From assembly GCF_902500225.1 (NCBI RefSeq), contig NZ_LR722664.1:1-64000 (forward strand): 64,000 nucleotides of DNA, given 5' to 3'. Position numbers and translations under genes: made by a program. Within the stretch, counting starts at the first letter, position 1. The number at the start of each line of letters is the position of its first letter. Shown piece by piece: positions 1 through 17,683 of this stretch. This stretch comes from Buttiauxella massiliensis (GTDB taxonomy: Bacteria; Pseudomonadota; Gammaproteobacteria; Enterobacterales; Enterobacteriaceae). The notes under the pieces were generated by a model. The model had not been told where the DNA came from. It saw only the letters and a program-made list of their open reading frames with translations, and searched no databases.

Positions 1-102
1 ATAATAGTGTGTTTGCTTTTTTTTTTTTTTTTTTTCCAAGAAGAAGCCGGAATCCGACTTCTAGTGCGGTCGGGTGGGCTGGGAGATGTTTAAAAGAGAC
101 AG
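1..102. other. Illumina/Nextera adapter read-through (artefact)
   Basis: Positions 17-35 are a 19-base poly-T. Positions 37-60 match the 24-nt Illumina P7 sequence at 18 of 24 places without gaps. Positions 61-68 are exactly 8 nt, the length of an i7 index. Positions 69-102 match the 34-nt Nextera read-2 transposon end at 29 of 34 places, ending in AGAGACAG. This is the reverse complement of a read running through its insert into the adapter and then into poly-A. It is not genomic DNA and should be trimmed. Confidence 0.93.
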
Positions 103-217
103 CTCTAGCGCCGCGCGTCCCAGTAGTTACAACATCTTGATTTTTTTGACATTACCGCTTTTTAGCACATGGTTTTTGGTGGGGGGGGTAATTTCCATTC
201 CCCGCCATATTGTTTTA
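103..217. other. Low-quality stretch after adapter, 3' of cvrA
   Basis: This piece lies between the adapter and the cvrA stop codon. It is rich in homopolymers (runs of T, and a G run near 180-188) and its neighbour is error-ridden adapter, so its bases are likely unreliable. No gene or convincing terminator is seen. Confidence 0.55.
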
Positions 218-1948
218 TTACTCAGCTTCTTCGCTTTCCACGCGCACACCGATTTTGCGCACCTGGTTATCTTCTTTCTCGGCCACTGTCCAAATCATGC
301 CCGCGAACTCTACCTGGTCACCCACCACCGGCGCACCGCCTAACATGCCCACCACAAACTCACCCAATGTTTGTTGAGTATTGACGTTGTCATCAAGCTC
401 CAGTCCGTAAATGGTCGCGACATCGCCAAACTGGGCGCTGGCTTCGAGAATAAAATCACCGAAGAAGCGTTGGTCGAGTGCCACTGGTGGCGACTGGCTA
501 AACATCTTACCCAGAGCCGGTAAGTCGCGCTCACGTCCAATAACACAGAGAACGTCACCCACTTGCAAACGTGTGCGGTCGCCTGGTTGCATCAGAACAT
601 TGTCACGGAACAGGGCGGCAATTCGTGTGTCTTTCGGCATTTTCAGATCCCGCAAAGAGGCACCGATGCACCATTTGTCTTCGCTAAGCTGATAAACGAA
701 CTGCTCCCAAGGGTTTTCCGGATGAATATCCAGGCCAACACGGGATACAGGCCAGCCGACAGGCGGAACCACAACTTTGGCTTTTTTCGCCGCCCAACCA
801 AGCGACGTGCCTTGTAATAACAGCGACACGAGGACCACGAAGAAGGCGACATTAAAGAACAGGCGCGCATTTTCAAGGCCTGCCATCATCGGGAATACAG
901 CAAGGATGATTGGCACCGCGCCACGCAGGCCGACCCAACTGATAAACACACGCTCGCGCAGGTTAAATCCACGGAACGGCAACAAGCCGAGGAACACAGA
1001 CAATGGACGAGCAAAGAAAATCATCCAGACAGACAGCAGTAGTGCCGGAATGGCAATCGGCAGCAGATCGGTTGGATTGACCAGCAAGCCCAGCACCAGG
1101 AACATGCCAATTTGCGCAAACCACGCCAGTCCATCAAAGTTTTGCAAGATACCAAAACGACTGCGAATAGGGCGGTTACCGAGCACGAAACCACACAAAT
1201 AGACCGCCAGAATACCGCTACCGTTTAATGCGGTGGTGATGCCAAACACCATAATCCCACCGCTTAATGCGAGCAGTGGATACAAACCCTGCGGCAGGGT
1301 AATACGGTTGATCATTTGTAACAGCAAATAACCGCCGCCAAGGCCAAGCACAATGCCCAGACCAAACTGCTGAATAATATCCACCAGGAACATCCAGCTC
1401 AGGCCGGTTTGCCCATGCTGAATCATCTCGATAAGCGTGATGGTTAAAAACACCGCCATTGGGTCGTTACTGCCGGACTCAATTTCGAGCGTTGCGCCGA
1501 CACGTTCGTTCAGCCCTTTGCCGCCGAGCAATGAGAACACGGCTGCCGCATCGGTTGAGCCGACGATGGCACCAATCAGCAAGCCTTCAATTAAATTGAG
1601 ATTAAACAGCCAGGCTGCAGCCATGCCAGTCAAGCCTGAGGTGATGAGAACACCAACTGTGGCAAGTGATAGTGCGGGGCCAAGGGCTACGCGAAAGGAG
1701 CTTGCCTGGGTGCGCATGCCGCCATCAAGCAGAATCACCGCCAGCGCCAGGTTACTGATTAAATAAGCGAAAGGATAATTATCAAACGGAATGCCGCCAA
1801 TACCATCGATCCCCGCCAACATACCAATAGCGAGGAATATAACCAGAATGGGGATACCAAGACGCGAGGAAAAGGAACTCAATAAGATGCTACAAGTTAC
1901 CAGTACGGAACCTAAAATAAACAGACTGACTATTGCCCCTGCGTCCAA
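218..1948 (-). CDS. cvrA: K+/H+ antiporter NhaP2/CvrA
   Basis: 576 residues (E. coli about 578). It is an inner-membrane antiporter of the CPA1 family that exchanges potassium for protons and helps with osmotic and cation homeostasis. The first ~400 residues are a chain of hydrophobic segments with the conserved ion-site region [11 protein letters not shown] and the [11 protein letters not shown] motif. The last ~170 residues are a soluble regulatory part with a TrkA-C-like domain ([12 protein letters not shown]... [13 protein letters not shown]) and a CorC/HlyC-like tail ending in [12 protein letters not shown]. It follows ldcA on the same strand after 100 bp, the E. coli order. The start [14 protein letters not shown] matches the E. 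coli start. Its 3' end is close to adapter sequence, but the reading frame is intact. Confidence 0.95.
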   Translation of the reverse strand: MDAGAIVSLFILGSVLVTCSILLSSFSSRLGIPILVIFLAIGMLAGIDGIGGIPFDNYPFAYLISNLALAVILLDGGMRTQASSFRVALGPALSLATVGVLITSGLTGMAAAWLFNLNLIEGLLIGAIVGSTDAAAVFSLLGGKGLNERVGATLEIESGSNDPMAVFLTITLIEMIQHGQTGLSWMFLVDIIQQFGLGIVLGLGGGYLLLQMINRITLPQGLYPLLALSGGIMVFGITTALNGSGILAVYLCGFVLGNRPIRSRFGILQNFDGLAWFAQIGMFLVLGLLVNPTDLLPIAIPALLLSVWMIFFARPLSVFLGLLPFRGFNLRERVFISWVGLRGAVPIILAVFPMMAGLENARLFFNVAFFVVLVSLLLQGTSLGWAAKKAKVVVPPVGWPVSRVGLDIHPENPWEQFVYQLSEDKWCIGASLRDLKMPKDTRIAALFRDNVLMQPGDRTRLQVGDVLCVIGRERDLPALGKMFSQSPPVALDQRFFGDFILEASAQFGDVATIYGLELDDNVNTQQTLGEFVVGMLGGAPVVGDQVEFAGMIWTVAEKEDNQVRKIGVRVESEEAE

Positions 1949-2048
1949 AATTATCTTTCTCCTTTGCGCCTGTATCTATTCGTGTGGAAAATATTAACAC
2001 GGAAACTATTGATTCATCGTGCTATCTGAGAGGCTGAAACGACTTTTT

Positions 2049-2960
2049 TTACCTGATTACCGGATGGCCACTGACGGTGAGGCTGGCGGTTTGCCCGTCA
2101 TGCTGTAGTTCACCAAAAGCTCCCAATGGCAGAGTGACGGTTTCTGGTTCATGACCAAACGGTAAACCGCGCAGCACGGGAATGGATAACCGCTGCTCTA
2201 ACATGCGACACATTTCATCGAAATCATAACCGCCGTCGTAGTCACTTAACGTTGCCCCGTTGAAGCTACCGAGAATCAGAGCTTTCTGGCGCGCTAAAAT
2301 TCCGGCGTGGTGGAGTTGCAATAACAGGCGCTCCACGCGGAAAGGATGCTCGTTAATATCTTCGACCACTAAAATGCCACCATCAATCACGTTGAGCCAC
2401 GGCGACCCCAGCATTGAAACCAGCATCGCGAGGTTGCCACCCCAAAGCGTCCCACTTACCGAACATGCAGGCGTTGGGCTTTGCCAGGTGAGGGTAAATT
2501 GCGGCTCAGTAATCGCCTGCCAGAAATGCTGCCAGGTGAAGCTGTTTAACTCATCGGCACCAAAATTACCTGCAAGCATCGGCCCGCTAAAGGTAATGGC
2601 ACCTGTCTGGGATAAGAGGGCTAACTGGATTGCGGTAAAATCGCTATGCCCGCAAATAATCGGTGTACGTTCGTGGAACGCGTGCCCCAAGCTTGAATAG
2701 TCAATATTTTCAAGCAAACGGGATGCACCATAACCACCGCGCACCGCCAGAACGATATCGCATTCCTTCGGGAGTGCGGATAAATCCTGAATGTCAGCAA
2801 GTCGTTGGTTGTCAGTTCCGGCGAAACGCTGAAAGCGCCGGGTCACGACGGATTGGTTTTCCACTCGATGGCCCGCGGCTTTCAGGCGTTCTATACCGCG
2901 CGCAGCAGCAGCCTGATTAACACAGAAACCTGAAGGGGCAATCAAACGAATCGTGGACAT
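2049..2960 (-). CDS. ldcA: Muramoyltetrapeptide (L,D-) carboxypeptidase
   Basis: 303 residues, the usual length of cytoplasmic LdcA (peptidase family S66). The enzyme removes the terminal D-alanine from murein tetrapeptides during peptidoglycan recycling. The expected catalytic triad is visible: Ser106 in GHSDFTA, Glu200 in VVEDINEHPF and His270 in FGHEPET. The N-terminal APSG and the RGGYGA segment are also typical. No signal peptide is present, as expected. The start ATG has AAGGAAA about 5 bases ahead. It is divergent from emtA, another murein enzyme, with 134 bp between the starts. Confidence 0.95.
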   Translation of the reverse strand: MSTIRLIAPSGFCVNQAAAARGIERLKAAGHRVENQSVVTRRFQRFAGTDNQRLADIQDLSALPKECDIVLAVRGGYGASRLLENIDYSSLGHAFHERTPIICGHSDFTAIQLALLSQTGAITFSGPMLAGNFGADELNSFTWQHFWQAITEPQFTLTWQSPTPACSVSGTLWGGNLAMLVSMLGSPWLNVIDGGILVVEDINEHPFRVERLLLQLHHAGILARQKALILGSFNGATLSDYDGGYDFDEMCRMLEQRLSIPVLRGLPFGHEPETVTLPLGAFGELQHDGQTASLTVSGHPVIR

Positions 2961-3094
2961 GGTATTTCCTTGCTGAAAGTGAATTGGTTATCATGCCGTT
3001 ATCAAAGGTGGTTGTCATCCGCCAGGCGGCGATGAATCAATGTTGTTTACCCCACAAATTTCAATATTCCGGGTAATTTTATAAGGATAGATGC

Positions 3095-3703
3095 GTGAAT
3101 ATCAGATGGCTCATTGTATTGGTTTTGTTTTTAGCAGGTTGTTCAAGCCATACCACCAAACAGCCCGAGTGGGACCCTACAAAACCGGTGCAACGCGCAT
3201 TAACCTGGATGCCAATAACCGATCAGGCTGCAAAAGAGTGGGGCGTTAGCCCGCGTGTGATTACGGCGATTATTGCTGTGGAATCAGGCGGTAATCCTAC
3301 GCTTGTCAGTAAGTCTAACGCGGTTGGTTTGATGCAGATTAAAGCCTCAACAGCTGGACGTGATGTGTATCGCCATCTGGGATGGGGCGGCGAGCCGTCA
3401 ACCAGCGAGCTCAAAGATCCGGCGCGTAATATTTCGATTGGCACGGCTTATTTAAATATCCTGGAACATGGCACTCTGGCTGGTATTAAAGATCCGCAAA
3501 CTATGCAATATGCGTTGCTGGCCTCTTATGCCAACGGTGCAGGGGCTCTGCTCAGAACCTTCTCATCGGATCGCAAAAAGGCCATTAACGAGATTAATGA
3601 CCTGAGCCCTGACGAGTTTTACGATTACATCGCGAAGAATCACCCAGCACCTCAGGCACCGCGCTATCTGTATAAGGTGTCGCGTGCTTTAAACGCTATG
3701 TAA
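3095..3703 (+). CDS. emtA: Membrane-bound endo-type lytic transglycosylase E
   Basis: 202 residues (E. coli EmtA about 203). It is an outer-membrane lipoprotein that cleaves glycan strands internally, forming 1,6-anhydromuramyl ends. The signal peptide ends in a lipobox LAGC with Cys16. The SLT domain spans about residues 45-190, with the catalytic glutamate in AVESGG (Glu63), the GLMQI motif and the YANGAG motif. It lies divergent from ldcA and converges with ycgR. Downstream is a degenerate ERIC-like hairpin that may act as terminator. Confidence 0.95.
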   Translation: MNIRWLIVLVLFLAGCSSHTTKQPEWDPTKPVQRALTWMPITDQAAKEWGVSPRVITAIIAVESGGNPTLVSKSNAVGLMQIKASTAGRDVYRHLGWGGEPSTSELKDPARNISIGTAYLNILEHGTLAGIKDPQTMQYALLASYANGAGALLRTFSSDRKKAINEINDLSPDEFYDYIAKNHPAPQAPRYLYKVSRALNAM

Positions 3704-3708
3704 CAGAG

Positions 3709-3800
3709 CCCAGCCGCACGTCCCAGTCGCATCGTTTTCTATGCGTCTGGGGTTTGCGGCGTTGTCGCCTTTATGCAACTCGAATTTTTTAGTGTCTGTC
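3709..3800. repeat. Degenerate ERIC-like element
   Basis: The intergenic stretch between convergent emtA and ycgR has an inverted repeat (CCCAGTCGCAT ... ATGCGTCTGGG, one mismatch). It is followed by GTCGCCTTTATGCAACTCGAAT-type sequence that resembles the right end of the clearer ERIC copy at about 5030-5155. It is shorter and more diverged than that copy. Confidence 0.55.
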
Positions 3801-3808
3801 TAAACTGT

Positions 3809-4552
3809 TTACTTCACTCGTTCTGTTTTTTCACGCGCCGATCGTTCCAGCGAGAAGATAATGCGCTGTAGTTCGCGCTCAACGGCCGGGTTTACATTCA
3901 GGAAGCGGAAACTCAGGCGAGGGGTGCTGATAGTCTGATTTTTACCGTCGATGACTTTTCGTTCCGAAAGCGTTATCAACTGCATATCAAAGTGAAATTT
4001 ACCCCACTGCACTAAATCTATTTCCACCTGTGAGAAACGCATTCCTGCGCTCAACCCTTCTGGCAGAGGCCCGTCAAGCAGTGCGCCCATTCCCCCTAAT
4101 GACAAATCACATAGCCTGAACTGGAAAGGTGAGCCATTAGAGAGTGTGGTATTGCAGAGGTAATAGGGTTGAAGTGGGGCACTGATACGAAAGTATTCCC
4201 GGCGTTGTACGAACCACAAAGCGGGAGGTAGCGGGGTGTGGAATGCCGGTAAGTTCAGGTAATTTATAACCTGCATCTTAGGCATCATAAATTCTACCTT
4301 TGCACCTTCCGTCTCAGCGATGAACTGTATGTTGGTCGCTTTTTGCGCCGCCTGATTTTCGTGCCCCTGGCTTCCAAAATCCACTATCAAACCAGTCGCC
4401 GTAACCTCAAGGATTTTGCTGATAAATTGCCCCGATGGCCAGCTCAGACGAACCGGTACTTGGTTTTTATGGAGATCACGTAACACGCCTAATACTGCCA
4501 GAGGACTTTGTTTCAGAAACTGCTCGTTATAGTTACTCAAGGCCAGGTCCAT
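3809..4552 (-). CDS. ycgR: Flagellar brake protein YcgR (PilZ, c-di-GMP receptor)
   Basis: 247 residues (E. coli 244). It binds cyclic di-GMP and then slows the flagellar motor. The N-terminal YcgR domain covers about residues 10-110 and the PilZ domain about 115-235. Both nucleotide-binding motifs are intact: Arg117-Arg118-x3-Arg122 (QRREYFR) and Asp149-x-Ser151-x2-Gly154 (DLSLGG). A near-perfect sigma-28 promoter precedes it, so it is a late flagellar gene as in E. coli. No signal peptide or membrane segment is seen. Confidence 0.95.
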   Translation of the reverse strand: MDLALSNYNEQFLKQSPLAVLGVLRDLHKNQVPVRLSWPSGQFISKILEVTATGLIVDFGSQGHENQAAQKATNIQFIAETEGAKVEFMMPKMQVINYLNLPAFHTPLPPALWFVQRREYFRISAPLQPYYLCNTTLSNGSPFQFRLCDLSLGGMGALLDGPLPEGLSAGMRFSQVEIDLVQWGKFHFDMQLITLSERKVIDGKNQTISTPRLSFRFLNVNPAVERELQRIIFSLERSAREKTERVK

Positions 4553-4582
4553 GTTGTGGTGTTTTGAAAGCGGTAAGCAAAC

Positions 4583-4609
4583 TTATCGGCATTAATGTAA
4601 AAAACTTAA
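4583..4609 (-). promoter_or_regulatory. Sigma-28 (FliA) promoter of ycgR
   Basis: Read on the minus strand: TTAAGTTT, an 11-base spacer, then GCCGATAA. The consensus is TAAAGTTT-N11-GCCGATAA, so 15 of 16 bases match with the exact spacer. It lies about 30 bp upstream of the ycgR start codon. Confidence 0.9.
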
Positions 4610-4773
4610 GATAAATCTCAAGGCGCTATGCGGATAAATTCAATAACTTAGTGATGTCAGTCACATTTTCCTAACATTTGATTATACTTAGCGTACCGAC
4701 AGACAGAACCCACTGCGAAACTGATGTGGATTCTGGCTTGTTACCACACACAATAATGAAGAGGATGTTCAAC

Positions 4774-5025
4774 ATGGGTATTCTGGCCTGGATTATTTTC
4801 GGTTTGATAGCTGGTGTTATCGCAAAACTAATTATGCCTGGTAAAGACGGCGGCGGTTTTATCGTGACCTGTATTTTAGGGATTATTGGTGCTGTCGTTG
4901 GTGGATGGATTGCAACATTTCTTCATATCGGCGGCAGCGTCACGGGCTTTAACTTGCCAAGTTTCCTTGTCGCAGTAGCAGGTGCGATTATTGTTTTGGT
5001 TATTTATCGCATGGTTCGCCGGTAA
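4774..5025 (+). CDS. ymgE: Small membrane protein YmgE (transglycosylase-associated family)
   Basis: 83 residues from the ATG at 4774, preceded by GAGGATG; upstream in-frame starts lack a ribosome site and would give an implausible N-terminus. The protein has three hydrophobic segments (residues about 2-18, 26-48 and 55-80), the GKDGGGF loop and ends VIYRMVRR. This is the YeaQ/YmgE GlsB family of small inner-membrane proteins, often stress-induced; the biochemical role is not established. It keeps its E. coli position after ycgR. In E. coli treA is close by, but here about 12.6 kb intervenes. Confidence 0.88.
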   Translation: MGILAWIIFGLIAGVIAKLIMPGKDGGGFIVTCILGIIGAVVGGWIATFLHIGGSVTGFNLPSFLVAVAGAIIVLVIYRMVRR

Positions 5026-5029
5026 CTAT

Positions 5030-5155
5030 CCTCGTCATACTTGAAGTCGCCTCGGCGTTGGCTGCACTCAGTCACCCCAATCGCTTACTTGAGTAAGCTC
5101 CTGGGGTGACTGAGTTTGCCGCCTTGATGCAACTCCAATTATTTAGAGCATAGGT
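5030..5155. repeat. ERIC (intergenic repeat unit)
   Basis: An imperfect palindrome of about 125 bp. Its centre, CACCCCAATCGCTTACTTG followed by AGTAAGCTCCTGGGGTG, matches the ERIC core from which the ERIC1R/ERIC2 primers were designed. The flanks (CGTCATACTTGAAGTCGC and GCAACTCCAATTATTTAG) also match the family. It sits at the junction between the conserved cvrA-ymgE block and the ebg/ygj block. Confidence 0.85.
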
Positions 5156-5170
5156 CTTTACCTATTTTGT

Positions 5171-5196
5171 AACGGCCCAATTTGGGGCCGTTTTAC
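5171..5196 (-). terminator. Rho-independent terminator (ygjK; possibly bidirectional)
   Basis: Stem AACGGCCC/GGGGCCGTT flanked by TTTT on the plus strand and A/T-rich sequence on the other side. It lies just past the ygjK stop codon. Confidence 0.75.
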
Positions 5197-5201
5197 GTTT
5201 G

Positions 5202-8666
<3,465 letters not shown>

Positions 8667-8707
8667 TTATTGCGGTTATCGATCCGTGGAATGCCGTTCA
8701 TACTAGT

Positions 8708-8720
8708 TAAATATTTACTA
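8708..8720. promoter_or_regulatory. Candidate EbgR operator, ygjJ-ebgR intergenic
   Basis: The 13-mer TAAATATTTACTA recurs exactly at 9941-9953 before ebgA. It lies between the divergent ygjJK and ebgR start codons, so one LacI-type repressor could control both directions. Assignment to EbgR is an inference from context. Confidence 0.55.
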
Positions 8721-8770
8721 AAATATATACTTAAATCGGTAAAGCGATAAGTGGATCACAATGCGAGTAG

Positions 8771-9817
<1,047 letters not shown>

Positions 9818-9837
9818 AATCAACAACTCATCCTATA

Positions 9838-9873
9838 AGCCCTGCTGGTTTCTTACATCAGCAGGGCTTTTTG
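9838..9873 (+). terminator. Rho-independent terminator of ebgR
   Basis: A perfect 10-bp stem AGCCCTGCTG/CAGCAGGGCT with an 11-base loop is followed at once by TTTTTGTTTT. Confidence 0.9.
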
Positions 9874-9912
9874 TTTTATACAGCGTGCTGATTTATTGTG
9901 ATCGCCACGGCA

Positions 9913-13526
<3,614 letters not shown>

Positions 13527-13534
13527 GGTGTTAA

Positions 13535-15118
<1,584 letters not shown>

Positions 15119-15123
15119 AAAAA

Positions 15124-15143
15124 CGGCCCCAAACGGGGCCGTA
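15124..15143 (+). terminator. Hairpin terminator after ygjI
   Basis: Perfect 8-bp stem ACGGCCCC/GGGGCCGT with an AAAC loop directly after the ygjI stop. The T-rich tail is short, but preceding A's allow it to work for the convergent foxA transcript too. Confidence 0.75.
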
Positions 15144-15156
15144 TCTATGTTTCGCA

Positions 15157-15183
15157 GGTCGGATTAGCGAAGCGACATCCGAC
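15157..15183. repeat. REP-like palindrome, copy 2
   Basis: GTCGGATTAGCG-AA-GCGACATCCGAC, almost identical to the copy at 37812-37841. It lies between the convergent ygjI and foxA genes. Confidence 0.75.
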
Positions 15184-15200
15184 ACTAGCGTTAACAAAAC

Positions 15201-17378
15201 TTAGAAATCATATCCCACGGTTGCAATAACAGAACGCTCTGCACCCCAGTAGCAATAGCCGGTACCGTAACAGCCCGCAACATAATCACGGCCTGTCAGG
15301 TTGGTGGCATTAACTTGCACGAAAGCCCCTTTCAAAGATGGCGTCCACGCACCCATATCGGCACGTACCATCGCATCAAGCAGAGTGACAGAAGGTACAC
15401 GCAGGGTATTTTCGTTATCCGCCCATTGCTTGCCAATGTAGCGTACGCCAGCACCCAGACTGATACCTAAGTCAGCTTTGAACATTCCCCACAAGCTTGC
15501 CATTTGGTCAGGCGTCACATACGGCGTGTTACCGTCGTTACCGTCGATTGCATCCTTAAAGCGTACTTTGTTGTATGTGTATCCAGCGATGGTTGAGAAA
15601 CGCTGATTCCACTGCGAACGCGCTTCCAGCTCAACGCCCTGCGAGTGAACTTTACCTGCTGGCTCAAAGTAGCTGCCCTGAACTACACGGTTACCGACAT
15701 CTTTTTGTGTCAGGTCGTACAGCGCAACGGTATACATATCTACTGTGCCAGCTGGCTGATATTTCACACCCGCTTCGTACTGCTCGGCAGTGGTCGGCTT
15801 CAGCAATTTGCCTTCAGCATCAGGCAGAACTTGCGGTGTAATTGCCTGGCTGTAACTGACGTAAGGAGAAACCCCGTTGTTGAACGCATACAGCAGGGAG
15901 GCACGTCCGCTGAAATGATCATCGGTGCGGTTATCAGTCACGTCACTGTCAATGGCTTCAGCCACGATATGGCTTTTGGTCACCATATGGTCGTAACGAC
16001 CAGACAGCGTCATATGCCACTGATTCCACTTCATATCATCTTGTAAATAGACGCCAGTTTGTTCGTACTGGCGTTTACCTGCTTTGGTCAACAGACCCTG
16101 GTTGATAGTGGCGTAAGTCGGGTCACGCGGATCGTAATAGTAGAAACCGCCAGGTCCACCGGACTCGCCCGTCCATGGATTTAGGTTGGTGGTATAAGCA
16201 GAATCGTCAGACAGGTTATTGGTGTATTTATGGAATTCCCCGCCAAGCACCACTTTGTGGTCCAGTTCGCCGGTTGCGAAATCGGCTTCCAGTTGGTTAT
16301 CGATGGCGTAAGCATCGAGAGACGAGGTTTCACCGCTGTAATAACGCATCAATTCGTCGTGTGCGGCATCTGCCCAACCAATCTGGTATGCCTGCTTGAG
16401 GCCCACGTTTGAGTGGGTGTAGCTGGCGTTAGAGCGGAACGCCCAAGTGTCATTAAAGTTATGAGCGAACTCGTAACTGTAAATCTGCTGGTGGCGTTTG
16501 AATTCGTCATTACCCGGTTCTACATCAGAGAAACCGGTGCTGAGTTTACGGCCAGTAGAAGAGTAGAGGCTGCCATCAGCCGGAACCGATCCGTGGAAGC
16601 CACCTGAAGGATCTTTTTCCAGGTATGCACGCATCACCAATGAGGTATTTTCGCTCGGCTGCCACAACACAGACGGGGAGATGGCGTAGCGTTCTTCACG
16701 GGTTTTCTCATACTGGGTATCAGTATTTTTTGTCATACCGATGAGGCGCCAGGCCCATTCATCGTTAATCGCATTGGTATAGTCGAATGCGGTGCCAGTG
16801 GTATTGTTGTTACCGTACATGGCTCGGACGTGGCCTTCCTCAATGAACTGCGGTCGCTTTGAGGTCTCCATTACCAGTCCGCCAGGAATGGTTTGTCCGT
16901 AAAGTGCGGAAGAAGGCCCTTTGATAACGTCAATACGCTCAAGGAACCATGGATCAACCTGCACCACGTTGTAGCTGCCGCCGTCACTCATCAGGCGCAA
17001 GCCGTCAAGGAACGTGTTATTCACATCACCGCCGTGGAAACCGCGCAGAGCGACGGTGTCATAACGGGTTGCACCACCAGCAAAACCAGTGAAAGCACCC
17101 GGTGTGTAGTTGAGCGCGCTGTTTACAGATAATGCGCCCTGATCATCAATTTGTTGACGAGTCACGACAGACACCGACTGACCGGTAGTGATTAACGGCT
17201 CATCAGTTTTGGTAGCACCACGGCTAACCGTCGCGCTGTAACCTTGAGTTGGGCTGGTGGAGGTTTCTGTCAGTGTATCGGTCACAATAACGGTATCTTC
17301 CGCCATCGCGTAGGTTGGAGCAGCAAGAGCAAGCGCGCAGAGTAAAGCGGAACGCTTTACGGTAAATGCCAGTTTCAT
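15201..17378 (-). CDS. foxA: TonB-dependent ferrioxamine receptor FoxA
   Basis: 725 residues. An outer-membrane receptor for hydroxamate siderophores, closest by memory to FoxA of Salmonella and Yersinia. A signal peptide ends near YAMAED and a TonB box (DTVIVTD) follows. The plug domain (~40-160) holds the family stretch TRYDTVALRGFHGGDV and RIDVIKGPSSALYGQTIPGG. The 22-strand barrel ends with the paired-cysteine segment GCYGTGYCYWGAER and the terminal phenylalanine of VGYDF. No transport or reductase partner is adjacent, as is usual for FoxA, which relies on FhuBCD elsewhere. A Fur-like site lies about 100 bp upstream. Confidence 0.88.
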   Translation of the reverse strand: MKLAFTVKRSALLCALALAAPTYAMAEDTVIVTDTLTETSTSPTQGYSATVSRGATKTDEPLITTGQSVSVVTRQQIDDQGALSVNSALNYTPGAFTGFAGGATRYDTVALRGFHGGDVNNTFLDGLRLMSDGGSYNVVQVDPWFLERIDVIKGPSSALYGQTIPGGLVMETSKRPQFIEEGHVRAMYGNNNTTGTAFDYTNAINDEWAWRLIGMTKNTDTQYEKTREERYAISPSVLWQPSENTSLVMRAYLEKDPSGGFHGSVPADGSLYSSTGRKLSTGFSDVEPGNDEFKRHQQIYSYEFAHNFNDTWAFRSNASYTHSNVGLKQAYQIGWADAAHDELMRYYSGETSSLDAYAIDNQLEADFATGELDHKVVLGGEFHKYTNNLSDDSAYTTNLNPWTGESGGPGGFYYYDPRDPTYATINQGLLTKAGKRQYEQTGVYLQDDMKWNQWHMTLSGRYDHMVTKSHIVAEAIDSDVTDNRTDDHFSGRASLLYAFNNGVSPYVSYSQAITPQVLPDAEGKLLKPTTAEQYEAGVKYQPAGTVDMYTVALYDLTQKDVGNRVVQGSYFEPAGKVHSQGVELEARSQWNQRFSTIAGYTYNKVRFKDAIDGNDGNTPYVTPDQMASLWGMFKADLGISLGAGVRYIGKQWADNENTLRVPSVTLLDAMVRADMGAWTPSLKGAFVQVNATNLTGRDYVAGCYGTGYCYWGAERSVIATVGYDF

Positions 17379-17474
17379 TTAATTATTTTCCCGAGAATGT
17401 CTTTTTTGTTATCACCTGAAGGGCCGATCTGTGTCGGAGAGGTTGGTATAAATTCAGGCGATCTTATAACGAAT

Positions 17475-17497
17475 AGGAATGCGAATTATTATTGTTA
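17475..17497 (-). promoter_or_regulatory. Candidate Fur box of foxA
   Basis: On the minus strand AATAATAATTCGCATTCCT matches the 19-bp Fur consensus GATAATGATAATCATTATC at 11 positions, in an AT-rich run 100-120 bp before the foxA start. The match is moderate; the receptor's role makes Fur control likely. Confidence 0.5.
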
Positions 17498-17569
17498 TTG
17501 TTTGTGTAAGCAAGTGCAAATATTGGCAGGTAGAGAATTAAAACCCATGAAAATATTAGTGTTTTTACA

Positions 17570-17665
17570 GAGGAGTACGACCCTCTCCATGGGAGAAGGT
17601 CTAACGAGAGTCGGTGGTGGGAGAATTTTTACTCCTTCTCCTTGAGAGAAGGAGAAGGAGGGGAT
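17570..17665. repeat. GA/CT-rich intergenic palindromes between treA and foxA
   Basis: The 305-bp gap between the treA stop and the foxA start holds a small palindrome (CCTCTCC...GGGAGAAGG) and then a perfect 12-bp hairpin, CTCCTTCTCCTT/AAGGAGAAGGAG at 17632-17660. The style is that of the CCCTCTCC...GGGAGAGGG intergenic repeats of enterics. It may end treA transcripts, though no U-rich run follows on that strand. The rest of the gap holds the foxA promoter region. Confidence 0.6.
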
Positions 17666-17683
17666 GAGGCCATTGGAACGACT

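Noticed and set aside
17-35. Poly-T tract as a terminator for cvrA
   Set aside because: It precedes the P7 match and is explained by poly-A after adapter read-through; no hairpin is next to it.
74-384. Short plus-strand reading frames at the left edge
   Set aside because: They start in or next to adapter sequence and overlap the real cvrA gene on the other strand.
2260-2920. Plus-strand frames of 146 and 85 codons opposite ldcA
   Set aside because: They are shadows of ldcA, with no family resemblance and no ribosome site.
15201-17378. Naming the receptor FhuA or FhuE
   Set aside because: The TRYDTVALRGFHGGDV plug segment and the GCYGTGYCYWGAER end fit FoxA better.
17632-17660. Intrinsic terminator of treA
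   Set aside because: The hairpin is perfect but lacks a U-run in the treA direction; it is recorded as a repeat instead.
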